Assembly (NCBI GenBank): GCA_015056815.1
Contig: SVFN01000020.1
Coordinates: 19,733 to 83,732, forward strand
Length of the DNA: 64,000 bases
Source of the DNA: Lachnospiraceae bacterium
GTDB lineage: Bacteria > Bacillota > Clostridia > Lachnospirales > Lachnospiraceae
Reading direction: 5' to 3'
The translations under genes were made by a program, and so were the position numbers. The notes below the pieces were generated by a model. That model made no database searches. It saw only the letters and a program-made list of their open reading frames with translations, and was not told the origin of the DNA. This document shows, piece after piece, positions 49,519 to 58,089 of this stretch (the first letter of the stretch is position 1; each line of letters opens with the position of its first letter).

Positions 49519-50529
49519 TCAGAGTTCTCTCATTTGGTATTCGGTATCCTCATCGATCATCTCGATCATAATATCCGCAAAGCGCGGATCAAACTGTGTT
49601 CCCTTCCCCTTTATGATCTCCTCACGGACTCTTTCCTGGCTCAAAGGGTTCCGGTAACTTCTGTAACTGGTCATCGCATCATAGGAATCCGCCACAGCAA
49701 TGATCCTTGCCTCTTCCGGAATATCCGTTCCTTTCAATCCATCCGGATATCCTTTTCCGTCATATCTTTCATGATGCCATCTTGCACCATTGGCAAGTGA
49801 CGGCATCTCCTTGATATTCCCAAGAATCCTCGCACCCAGAACCGGATGTGTCTTGATGATCTCAAATTCTTCCTCGCTAAGCTTTGCCGGTTTATTGATT
49901 ACCGCATCCGGAATACCGATCTTACCCACATCATGCAAAAGTCCCATCATGTAAATATCATCCAGTTGTTTTCCGCGGTATCCTGCCCTTCTTGCAATCG
50001 CTTTCGCATAATCGGCAACTCTGGTAGAATGTCCGTTGGTGTAGGTATCTTTCGCATCGATCGCCTCCGCCAGAGAACTGACAACGTTCAAAAAGAGGCT
50101 TTCATTCTCCTTGGTTTTCTTCTCTACCTCATGCTCAAGATTGTGTTGCAGATGATTCAGATCGATGATATGACGTACACGTATATTCAAAACATCCGGC
50201 ACAAACGGTTTTTTAATAAAATCGCTGGCTCCGAGTGACAATCCTTTCATCTCGGATTCTTCATTATCATCAGCCGTCAGGAAAATTACCGGTACCACCT
50301 CCTTACCGGCTTCCAGTCTGCGCAGTTTTTGCAGTGTCTCGAATCCATCCATTCCCGGCATTTTGATGTCTAACAAAACCAGATCCGGCATTCCCTTCTC
50401 AACTACAAAGTTCAAAAGTGCCTGGCCGCTTTTAAGCGCTGTCACGCGCAGACCGGCTTTACTTAGAATGTGTCCTGCCATCTTCAGATTTGTTATATCA
50501 TCATCTACCACAATTACCCAATCTGCCAT
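49519..50529 (-). CDS. Response regulator with HD-GYP c-di-GMP phosphodiesterase
   Basis: 336 aa. Receiver at 1-120 with Asp54 in LLDIKMPGMDG, a short helical linker, then HD-GYP (about 145-325): LLHDVGKIG with HD at 199-200, THPVLGARIL, HHERYDGKGYP with GYP at 260-262, and AVADSYDAMTS. All metal and GYP residues are kept, so hydrolysis of c-di-GMP is expected and probably controlled by phosphorylation. Lying between two kinases in one operon, it is the likely output of their relay. Confidence 0.95.
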   Translation of the reverse strand: MADWVIVVDDDITNLKMAGHILSKAGLRVTALKSGQALLNFVVEKGMPDLVLLDIKMPGMDGFETLQKLRRLEAGKEVVPVIFLTADDNEESEMKGLSLGASDFIKKPFVPDVLNIRVRHIIDLNHLQHNLEHEVEKKTKENESLFLNVVSSLAEAIDAKDTYTNGHSTRVADYAKAIARRAGYRGKQLDDIYMMGLLHDVGKIGIPDAVINKPAKLSEEEFEIIKTHPVLGARILGNIKEMPSLANGARWHHERYDGKGYPDGLKGTDIPEEARIIAVADSYDAMTSYRSYRNPLSQERVREEIIKGKGTQFDPRFADIMIEMIDEDTEYQMREL

Positions 50530-50614
50530 ATTGTCCTCCTATTCTATGTTCCCTCAGCTTCCCTGCAGAACGATAAACTGATTTGGATGACCCCGCTTTT
50601 TCTTTTCCCGCTTT

Positions 50615-53600
50615 TCACTTCGATCCTGAGAGGATATAACTGATTTTTTCAACATTCCTCTCATATCTTTTGGCAAATTCCTGATAGTTTTGTTCGATCC
50701 ACTCTCTGTCCTGATTCTTTGCCGCTTTTTCAAACTGTTTCGCCTCATCGGAAAGCTTCCCTGCCCCGATCGTCTTTGATGTACTCTTAAGAGCGTGTAC
50801 GGCAACTTCAAAGGAATGCCAGTCTTTTGACAGATATGCAACATCCAGTTCTCGTTGCTTTTCTTTATAAGCTGTAACAAATTCTCCCGCTATATCCATG
50901 TAAAGCTCTGCGTCCATTCCACAATAAGTCAGTGCAGATCGGACATCAAACCCCTGTTTTTCCATTTGTTCCAGAATTGTCTCATCATTATCTGCCGGTG
51001 TTTCTTCCTGTCCGGATTCAAATGGTGCGAATTCCAGAATCTCATCTTCTTTATCGTAATGAACACTTTCCTCCTGCTCGTAAGGTTTCTCTTCCGCCCT
51101 GTCTTCTTTCCATTTAACATACTCCGCAGGCAGATAATCTGCAAGCTTTTCTTCCAGTTTGTCCACTTCAACAGGCTTTGACAGATAATCGTCAAAGCCT
51201 GCATTCAGATACATTTCTCTTGCACCTGAAACAGCATTCGCAGTCAATGCGATCACTTTCGTTTTTCTGTTAAGAAGCTTTTGCTCTCTCATTCCGTTCA
51301 AAGTTTCTATTCCGTCCATTCCGGGCATCATGTGATCCAGAAATACAATATGATAAGACCGATTTCTGATACAGTTGATCGCCTGTTCTCCGGAAGTTGC
51401 AAGATCCGGTATAAATCCATTTCGTTTCATAAGATGGGCGATGACTTTGAGATTCATCTCATTATCATCCACCACTAAGATCTTTGCCAAAGGAGCAAAA
51501 AGATGTTTGCCCCCTTTTGCGATCACATGCTGGTTGGCCGGACGTTTCGAATAATCACCTAACAGCTCTTCTCCGGATATTCCCTGTTGCAGCCGGAAAG
51601 AAAAAACTGACCCTGAACCATATACACTGTCTACCTGTAATTCACTGTCCATCATATGCAAAAGTCTGGTAACGATTGCCATCCCAAGCCCGGTTCCTTC
51701 GATATGCCGGTTTCGTTTCTTCTCCAGTCGTTCAAAAGATTCGAACAGCTTATGCATATCCTCCTGCCTGATCCCGATCCCGGTATCTGACACCTTTATG
51801 GCAAGAACAACTGTATTTCCCCTCGTTTCTTCCTTCTGTACGGATAAAACCACTTTTCCTTTATCCGTATATTTGACCGCATTGGTCAGAAGATTCATGA
51901 TCACTTGTGTGATCCTAACATCATCCCCGACAAGTTCAGCCGGAAGCGTTTCATCTATCTCCAGATCGAATTCCAGTCCTTTTGCTTTTGCCCGCTCTGA
52001 AATAGAATTTTCCAGATTATGTATCATACCGGCAAGCTCATACCTGACCGGAATGATCTCCATTTTTCCATCCTCAAGTTTTGAAAAGTCAAGAATGCTG
52101 TTGATGATCGATAGCAGATTGCGTCCTGCAGACTGTATATCAGCGGCATATTCCAGGATCTCTCCTTCTTTTGCTTCCCGCAATATCATTTCATTCATGC
52201 CAAGCACTGCATTGATCGGCGTACGGATCTCATGCGACATCTGCGCCAAAAACTGGCTTTTGGCTTTTCCTGCAGCTACTGCAGCATCTATCGCTTCTTT
52301 CATCTTACGGTTATTCTCATCCTGCCATCGGATCTGATCCGTCAGCAGATAGTAGAGCAATACAACACAAAATCCATATGTAAACAGACAAAGTAATCCA
52401 TAGATCAGGACTTTACCATAGATCACAAAAACATCCGCAACTGCATAAACCACAAATTTGGAATCCTTATGCCTTGCGGCAGTCACAATACGGAGTCTTC
52501 CATCGTAATCCCTGACAAGCTGTGTACTCTTCCCATCCGCTTTTACCTCTCCATAAGCGGTAGATGTGATATTCGTTTTACTTTCCAGAGACATCTGATA
52601 CATTCCGTAGGGATGGTTGATGATATCCCCGTCAATATCTACCAAAAAGGCATATCCTTCATCGCAGTAGCTGTCTCCAAGGATTTCCACCAGCTTATCC
52701 ATAAAGAAGTCAATACCAAAAATACCTAAAAAAGCTCCCGTACTTTCATCATAAACCCTCTCCGAAATGGTCACGCAATATCCACCTGTCTGTTCATCGT
52801 AATATGGTGCGGAAACACTCCAGCCCTCTTCTGCCGCCAGCGTATCGATGTACCACTGCCGTTCTTCCACATGCCAGTCATCATCCGGCTCCCATCCATT
52901 ATTCATATATACTGTATGCTCAAATGTCGGATTCGTCATGTATGTGACAGAGATCTCAGAGTATTGCCCGGTGATCCTGTTCAGATAGGATACGGTTTCT
53001 TCATAATCTTCCAGCATACCCGGATTCGTGGAGATCTCACTCACAAACATATCCAGTATACTTTTCTGGGTATTGATCCATTCCGAGAGCTGATATTCAT
53101 ATGATTCTGCTTTGCGCTGCATGAAAAGATCGCCCCATCTCCAGGTGACGTTAACGATCACAAATATGATAAGAAGCATTACAAGCAACATAAACAGAAC
53201 GATCCTTGTCCGGATCCGCCTGTTCATTTCCCGTTTTCTTCCGGACTTTTTTGCTTCTTGTGAAAAAGAATTTTTCGCCTCCTCGTATCTTACCAGACTG
53301 GAGTATGACATGATCTGTCCGATCATCTCTGAAAGTTTCTCTCCTGCCGTATGGATGCGCATCATTTTTACACCCAGATCCTTTGCGTTGTCCGTCACTT
53401 CTTCTGACGACGCTTCCAGTATTCTTGACAGCGGCTGTTTTAGCTCTGCTGTGATATTATTCAGGAATTCTTCCTTGGAAGCCAGTGCATCCTCTGCCTT
53501 TTTGCTGTTGTTTACTGCCAACAGGTACAACAGTATGATGATCGCAAACAGCGCAAGGGAAAGTAAAACCGTTACCGCAAGCTGGATATAGGAATTTTGA

Positions 53601-54421
53601 AACATCTCCCAGTCATTCTCGCTGACGATCATATACCAGCCGTTCCCGGAACCGGCAGCAAACAGATTCTCATACAAAAAGTCTGTCCTTATTCTGGCAG
53701 TCGCAACCTCCTCTGTGTTCTTGGATAAAGACCAGATCCCGGCATAGTCGGGCAATTCCCGTACCAGTTTCTTACCGATCATATTCTGATCCGAACACCC
53801 GGCGATGATCCCTTCATCCGTTACGATCACTGCATTATGGGAACCTTTTTGATACATCTGCAGAATGTGTTCCTGGATGTTTTCCATGGTATAATCAATC
53901 CCCAGTACACTGTGACCATCTCCCAGCATTACGGAAACCGTATAGCAGATCTCCTTCGTCATCGCATCCTGATAAGGCGGGCTGACATATGCCTTCCCAC
54001 CGCTTCTGATCGCACCTGTGTACCAGACACGTTCTGTTGCCACATAATCCTGTGGCATAACAAAATCAGGGATAAAGACATAGTCCTTCCCTGCTATATA
54101 AACATTGAAAGCGCCACTCTCATCCGAAAGAAGTTCTTCCTTCTTTTTTAGAATAAAGTTCCTTAGTGCTTCCTTATCCTCTGTATATTCCCTGGCTGCG
54201 ATCGCCAATTCCATTGTCTGATTCTTTGCAGCATTAACGGTACTTTCCAGTTCTTTGCTGATCGTTTCCAACTGGTAGATGCCGGAATCCCAGATTTGTT
54301 GTCTCATCTGTGTAAAGATCATCCAGGTATCCATAAAAGTAATGGCCAATAGTAAAGAAGCAATCAGTATGATCACACCAGTATGTCGTTTATTTTTCAT
54401 AAACTTTCTATTTTTATCCAT
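50615..54421 (-). CDS. Hybrid histidine kinase with two tandem extracellular sensors, receiver and Hpt
   Basis: 1268 aa. First half: membrane segment (about 14-36), dCache-like outer domain (40-270, with RVWYTGA and YVSPPY), membrane segment (278-302), then a HisKA-like helical pair (about 310-380) reading NNITAELKQPLSRIL, where the usual H of SHEIRTP is missing. Second half: another membrane segment (405-425), second dCache domain (435-660, RQWYIDTL and VSAPYYDEQTGGY), membrane segment (672-694), true HisKA (SHEIRTP, His730), HATPase_c (DTGIGI 880-885, GTGLGMA 909-915), receiver (Asp1029) and Hpt (His1209 in VHALKSTS). An EILEFAP motif lies at 1127-1133. It reads as two fused kinases, the first having kept only its sensor. 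First gene of the operon. Confidence 0.9.
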   Translation of the reverse strand: MDKNRKFMKNKRHTGVIILIASLLLAITFMDTWMIFTQMRQQIWDSGIYQLETISKELESTVNAAKNQTMELAIAAREYTEDKEALRNFILKKKEELLSDESGAFNVYIAGKDYVFIPDFVMPQDYVATERVWYTGAIRSGGKAYVSPPYQDAMTKEICYTVSVMLGDGHSVLGIDYTMENIQEHILQMYQKGSHNAVIVTDEGIIAGCSDQNMIGKKLVRELPDYAGIWSLSKNTEEVATARIRTDFLYENLFAAGSGNGWYMIVSENDWEMFQNSYIQLAVTVLLSLALFAIIILLYLLAVNNSKKAEDALASKEEFLNNITAELKQPLSRILEASSEEVTDNAKDLGVKMMRIHTAGEKLSEMIGQIMSYSSLVRYEEAKNSFSQEAKKSGRKREMNRRIRTRIVLFMLLVMLLIIFVIVNVTWRWGDLFMQRKAESYEYQLSEWINTQKSILDMFVSEISTNPGMLEDYEETVSYLNRITGQYSEISVTYMTNPTFEHTVYMNNGWEPDDDWHVEERQWYIDTLAAEEGWSVSAPYYDEQTGGYCVTISERVYDESTGAFLGIFGIDFFMDKLVEILGDSYCDEGYAFLVDIDGDIINHPYGMYQMSLESKTNITSTAYGEVKADGKSTQLVRDYDGRLRIVTAARHKDSKFVVYAVADVFVIYGKVLIYGLLCLFTYGFCVVLLYYLLTDQIRWQDENNRKMKEAIDAAVAAGKAKSQFLAQMSHEIRTPINAVLGMNEMILREAKEGEILEYAADIQSAGRNLLSIINSILDFSKLEDGKMEIIPVRYELAGMIHNLENSISERAKAKGLEFDLEIDETLPAELVGDDVRITQVIMNLLTNAVKYTDKGKVVLSVQKEETRGNTVVLAIKVSDTGIGIRQEDMHKLFESFERLEKKRNRHIEGTGLGMAIVTRLLHMMDSELQVDSVYGSGSVFSFRLQQGISGEELLGDYSKRPANQHVIAKGGKHLFAPLAKILVVDDNEMNLKVIAHLMKRNGFIPDLATSGEQAINCIRNRSYHIVFLDHMMPGMDGIETLNGMREQKLLNRKTKVIALTANAVSGAREMYLNAGFDDYLSKPVEVDKLEEKLADYLPAEYVKWKEDRAEEKPYEQEESVHYDKEDEILEFAPFESGQEETPADNDETILEQMEKQGFDVRSALTYCGMDAELYMDIAGEFVTAYKEKQRELDVAYLSKDWHSFEVAVHALKSTSKTIGAGKLSDEAKQFEKAAKNQDREWIEQNYQEFAKRYERNVEKISYILSGSK

Positions 54422-54427
54422 ACTCTA

Positions 54428-54456
54428 TTTATATCAAAAATTGTTTCATTAAGCAA
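54428..54456 (-). promoter_or_regulatory. Signalling-operon promoter, apparently leaderless
   Basis: TTGCTT (54451-54456) and TATAAA (54428-54433) with a 17-base spacer on the minus strand. Only six bases (TAGAGT) separate the -10 box from the ATG at 54421, so transcription would begin at or next to the start codon. No Shine-Dalgarno site fits that ATG. The later ATG at codon 8 also has no good site. Confidence 0.55.
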
Positions 54457-54500
54457 CAAACTTTAGTGAATTATCGTATGAAAATATCAAAACAAGTCCT

Positions 54501-55166
54501 TCATTTAAAAAACTCATGTCCTCCATGAGAAAGCACAGGTGTCAGGCTTTCATCGAACCACTTCAGACGATATGGATCCGCAGTCCGTCTCGCCACAAAA
54601 TATAATGCACCGTCTGAAAGATCTTCTCCATACAGCACTTCTTCTACTGCTTCTTTCGTATCCTGCGATACATTTACCGTATCAATACGTCCGTCACTAA
54701 TCGGCGAGAATTGTGCCCCACTGCCGTCCTGCTGCAGGATCACCTCCGCTACCGTCTGCGGGAACTTAACACTTTCCACTCTGTTAAATACAACATTGGC
54801 AACCAGTTCTTTTCCCTGTTTGTCTTCTCCTCCCGCCTCAGCTTCCACGAGTCTTAACAGCAAATTATATTCTGCCTCGCTCAGTTCGTATACTTTATTT
54901 CTGATCAGTCTGTTTTCCTTGAGTACCCTCGGTTGCGACACCATCTGCGGAAGATCGATTTCCGTTTCAATGCTTGACCGGACAAGTGGCTTGTTTTCCA
55001 TGGCAACCGGCTTTCTTTCCCCTTTTTGTACCGTTCCACAATAAATCCCTGAACATTCTTTTACTTCCTCAGGCTTTTTGCTTCCCACACGGAAAACTTC
55101 CCCAAAAAAGAACAAGACCATCAAGCTGTTTAAGATCAGAAAGACTCGAAAATATTTTTGATTCAT
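54501..55166 (-). CDS. SleB/CwlJ-type cell-wall hydrolase, membrane-anchored
   Basis: 221 aa. An N-terminal membrane segment (about 7-23), a short linker, then the Hydrolase_2 domain at about 100-221: YNLLLRLVEAEAGGEDKQGKELVANVVFNRV, with the Glu of VEAEAGGE as catalytic candidate, and SDGALYFVARRT. The family contains spore-cortex lytic enzymes and vegetative autolysins. AAAGGAAAGAG precedes the ATG. It is divergent from the AP2-domain gene. Confidence 0.9.
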   Translation of the reverse strand: MNQKYFRVFLILNSLMVLFFFGEVFRVGSKKPEEVKECSGIYCGTVQKGERKPVAMENKPLVRSSIETEIDLPQMVSQPRVLKENRLIRNKVYELSEAEYNLLLRLVEAEAGGEDKQGKELVANVVFNRVESVKFPQTVAEVILQQDGSGAQFSPISDGRIDTVNVSQDTKEAVEEVLYGEDLSDGALYFVARRTADPYRLKWFDESLTPVLSHGGHEFFK

Positions 55167-55343
55167 CTCTTTCCTTTCCGTAACATTCCAAATCCGTTAC
55201 ATTTGTTTCATTTCTGTTAATATTGTTACATCTCATTTATTAGTTTATACAGAAATGTTAAAAATATATCCTTTTTCTGTGATTTCATGAGATTTTTTCC
55301 ATCCGGACTGGAATTTTGGACGGGCTCGTGCTATCCTGTTTTT

Positions 55344-56159
55344 ATGAATAAGAAAACCGGCGTTTACAAAGCAATAAAAAAAGACGGAACCGTTTATTAT
55401 CGCAGTTCCATCACATATAAAAACAAGCATATCAGTCTGGGGAGTTTTAACGATTCCGAAAGTGCCAGTGCCGCTTACCTGGAGGCAGCTCATCTGCTGT
55501 CAGATCTTACAGAAACCATTGATCATTATCACATTGAGAAATTATCCTTTGAAAAGGCAGTCACTTTACTGAATTTCAGGGATCATAGTCTCTATGCCGC
55601 TACACCAATCTATCTGCAAAAGCATTTTTTTCGTTATTATCTTTCCAAATACGAGTTTCTTACCTTTGATATCGATGATCTTTTTTATTATTCCACGCAT
55701 AAGATCATGAAACGCGGCGGGCATCTTTTTGTGTCCGATTATGGCATGCAGGTAACGATCCACAGCCGCTACGGGATTAAAAATTATGCCGTATTGGACC
55801 GCGATTATCGTTTTTTAAACGGTGATCCGACTGATCTGCGTTATTCAAATATCGAGATCATCAACCGCTATCATGGAGTCAGCGCTTATCAGACCGGTCT
55901 CAAGACGCGATATCAGGCCATAATTCACATTAACGGTAACTATATCATAGGCAATTATTCCTCTGAGGAAAAAGCGGCAATCGCCTACAATAAAGCAGTA
56001 GATATCCTGCATGCAAAGGGTGTTAAAAAGAACTATCCGGTCAACTATATCGAAGGGCTTGCTGCCTCTGCTTATGCGGAAATCTATTCCACCGTTAAGA
56101 TATCCACAAACATTTTAAACTATGGTAATGATCTTAAAAAGCCGGGAAATGCCCAATAG
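55344..56159 (+). CDS. Protein with two AP2-like DNA-binding domains
   Basis: About 271 aa from ATG 55344; the frame is open to 55287 and neither start has a clear ribosome site. The N-terminal block GVYKAIKKDGTVYYRSSITYKNKHISLGSF..AAYLEAA and the C-terminal block TRYQAIIHINGNYIIGNYSSEEKAAIAYNKAV have the three-strand-plus-helix AP2 pattern found in HNH homing endonucleases and Tn916-type integrases. Between them, NGDPTDLRYSNIEIINR resembles the end of an HNH domain, but no His-Asn-His triad can be seen. It is probably a domesticated or degenerate endonuclease turned DNA-binding protein; function unknown. It converges with the GH25-like gene. Confidence 0.65.
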   Translation: MNKKTGVYKAIKKDGTVYYRSSITYKNKHISLGSFNDSESASAAYLEAAHLLSDLTETIDHYHIEKLSFEKAVTLLNFRDHSLYAATPIYLQKHFFRYYLSKYEFLTFDIDDLFYYSTHKIMKRGGHLFVSDYGMQVTIHSRYGIKNYAVLDRDYRFLNGDPTDLRYSNIEIINRYHGVSAYQTGLKTRYQAIIHINGNYIIGNYSSEEKAAIAYNKAVDILHAKGVKKNYPVNYIEGLAASAYAEIYSTVKISTNILNYGNDLKKPGNAQ

Positions 56160-56187
56160 CATTCTCCGGCCTTTCTTCTGTTTCATT

Positions 56188-57369
56188 TTATCTTCTTCCG
56201 AAATCGATAAAGCAGATATCCAGATGAGCATCACCGGATATTCCATTGATCATACCATCGGATCTGTATTGCCACATGGAAAACTGATACGGATAATCCG
56301 GGATATCCTCGCACATGGAAAGCCAGATATCATAATTTCCCAAAAGTGTCAGATCAATCTTGCGCAACAGCCAGTATTTATTCCCGTAGATCATGGGAGT
56401 GCGTCCGGCAGCAGCTATTTTTTTACAAAAAGCAATCGCAATCCCTGTAAGCTGCGTCTTTGTCAGATTTTTGATCCGACTTCTGTCACTGTCAATATAA
56501 TCCATCTTAAAGACGATCGGATAATTGACCGTAAACTCACCGATATTATCCAGAATAACCTGTGCTTCTTCTTCTGCTTCTTCTGCTGTGGCTGCCTGGG
56601 AATTAAAGATCAGCCCCACATCAAGCCCTGCGGCGTTCGCATTCGTAAGATTGTCATAATAATGATCATCATAGCTGATCACTCCGGTTTCATACCCGCG
56701 GGAAGCCAACTCGATCATCACAAAGTCAACCCCCTCTCTTTTGAGGGCGTCAAAATCAACCACTCCGTTATCATCATTCACATCCACACCCATATAGGAG
56801 GATTTGCTACCGCCCGTATAATAACGCATAATAGGATCCTGCAACACCAGTCCCGTATAATCATAATTATTTTTGCGGATATTTTCATTGATCGGTATCC
56901 ACTGCTCCGTTCCGTCCGGGAAGGTGATCTTTGTCTTCGTGCCACCCTCGGAAGGATCCTCTTCCAATGCTTTTTCTTTCTCCTTCTTTTCTTCTTCTTT
57001 TAAGAGTTCTCTCGCATTCTCAGTATAGCGCTCACTTTTTGTCAGATTATCCTTCTCAGAGGATTTATCAGGCGTATCTTCCTTATACATATCCCAAAAA
57101 TCCAGATCTTCGGATTTCAAATCGGTCTGTCCCAGTTCCCCCCAGGTCTGCTCCTGCTTTTTTCGTGCCGTAACATCATTAGCGGAAACAGTAACTGTCA
57201 CCTGCTCATTTTGAGGCTGCACAGGTTTATTGGCCGGTTTTTTATAATTCATGGAAAGGACTATACTGACCACGACAACAAAAAAAGTCATCCCTCCCAT
57301 TGCCATATATACAACAGGAAGTCCTGTCCTTGTATCATCATATCTGTCAAAATCATCGGATAATCTCAT
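56188..57369 (-). CDS. Membrane-anchored GH25 (muramidase-like) protein with altered active site
   Basis: 393 aa. Short cytoplasmic N-terminus, one membrane segment (about 20-42), a charged linker of some 110 residues rich in Lys/Glu, then a GH25 fold (about 170-393): YMGVDVNDDNGVVDF, FVMIELASRGY, VGLIFNSQA, PMIYGNKYW, YDIWLSMC and FSMWQY. The first catalytic Asp (GVDV) is present. At the second site, where GH25 enzymes have a DxE in PVxxDxE, this protein reads PIVFKMD, so both acidic positions are changed. Activity is therefore doubtful; it may bind peptidoglycan. No similar gene lies next to it. Confidence 0.8.
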   Translation of the reverse strand: MRLSDDFDRYDDTRTGLPVVYMAMGGMTFFVVVVSIVLSMNYKKPANKPVQPQNEQVTVTVSANDVTARKKQEQTWGELGQTDLKSEDLDFWDMYKEDTPDKSSEKDNLTKSERYTENARELLKEEEKKEKEKALEEDPSEGGTKTKITFPDGTEQWIPINENIRKNNYDYTGLVLQDPIMRYYTGGSKSSYMGVDVNDDNGVVDFDALKREGVDFVMIELASRGYETGVISYDDHYYDNLTNANAAGLDVGLIFNSQAATAEEAEEEAQVILDNIGEFTVNYPIVFKMDYIDSDRSRIKNLTKTQLTGIAIAFCKKIAAAGRTPMIYGNKYWLLRKIDLTLLGNYDIWLSMCEDIPDYPYQFSMWQYRSDGMINGISGDAHLDICFIDFGRR

Positions 57370-57600
57370 AACATCCTCCGCTTACCGGATTTGGACGGTC
57401 TGCTCAAAAACCGTTTTGAATCCAAACCACTTCAGGATTTATTGCGTTTTTCGCATGTTCTTCGTTATTTTATCATAGATTCTTTCCGAATAAAAGTGCT
57501 GATCGGGCAAAAACAATCGTATTTATCACCTCCGTTTTTCGCTCGGTTATCTTTATGGGATGGATCATAGAGCACATCCCCGTCTTTTTCTAAGTGAGAA

Positions 57601-58005
57601 CTACATATTATCATAAAGATCTTCCATCAGAGTCAGGCTTCCCCGGTATCCGGCGATGGTCCTGTTGTACACAAACCTTCCCTTGATGGGATACGTCACA
57701 TTGGCCGTCAGGATACCCTTTTGCATACCGATCTCGCTCTCGTTGGAGCTGCCGATGATCATCGTCAGATCCTCCGTCTCCTCGATGATCTTATTGATAT
57801 CATACTGATCTGCTGCGAAAAAGACCTTTGGTGCCCGGGCATAATCAAGCTTTGTCACTCGCTCAAGGATCCTTTGCTTATCCTCCTTGTGATTTATCCA
57901 AAATTCTTCACTTATCCTTGTAATTTCATATAATATTTCCCATTCATTATCTCCACCACTTAACATGGGATAGTATTTCAATACTTTTGACAAAATTGTA
58001 CTCAT
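57601..58005 (-). pseudogene. Chimeric ORF: immunity-protein fragment fused to nitrogenase component 1-like tail
   Basis: 134 codons. Residues 1 to about 50 match the C-terminal part of the immunity protein at 59822-60700 (VLKYYPMLSG...EWEILYEITRISEEFW against VLNNYPMLAG...EWRTLYDITKIDENFW). From about residue 55 the sequence becomes DLTMIIGSS...VTYPIKGR...AGYRGSLTLMEDLYDN, which is the ending of nitrogenase component 1-type proteins (IGxS, PxxxR, GYRGxLxLxEDxY). Base use also changes near 57850, from AT-rich to GC-rich. It looks like a recombination join at the island border, kept in frame. Start has AAGGAGAG upstream, so it may still be expressed, but I treat it as a remnant. Confidence 0.7.
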
Positions 58006-58076
58006 TTACCCAAAGCTCTCCTTAACTCAGCAATGTATTTTGTTGCATTATCCAGTTCTGCCACATAAAGCACTGC
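58002..58076 (-). pseudogene. 24-codon tail of a lost toxin-cassette gene
   Basis: In the frame ending at the TGA at 58002-58004, codons read AVLYVAELDNATKYIAELRR and stop ALGK later. The TGA overlaps the ATG of the next ORF (ATGA), the same arrangement as toxin/immunity pairs in this island. There is no start; a stop bounds it on the 5' side. Likely the 3' end of a vanished toxin or immunity gene. Confidence 0.4.
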
Positions 58077-58089
58077 TTATAAATGTACT

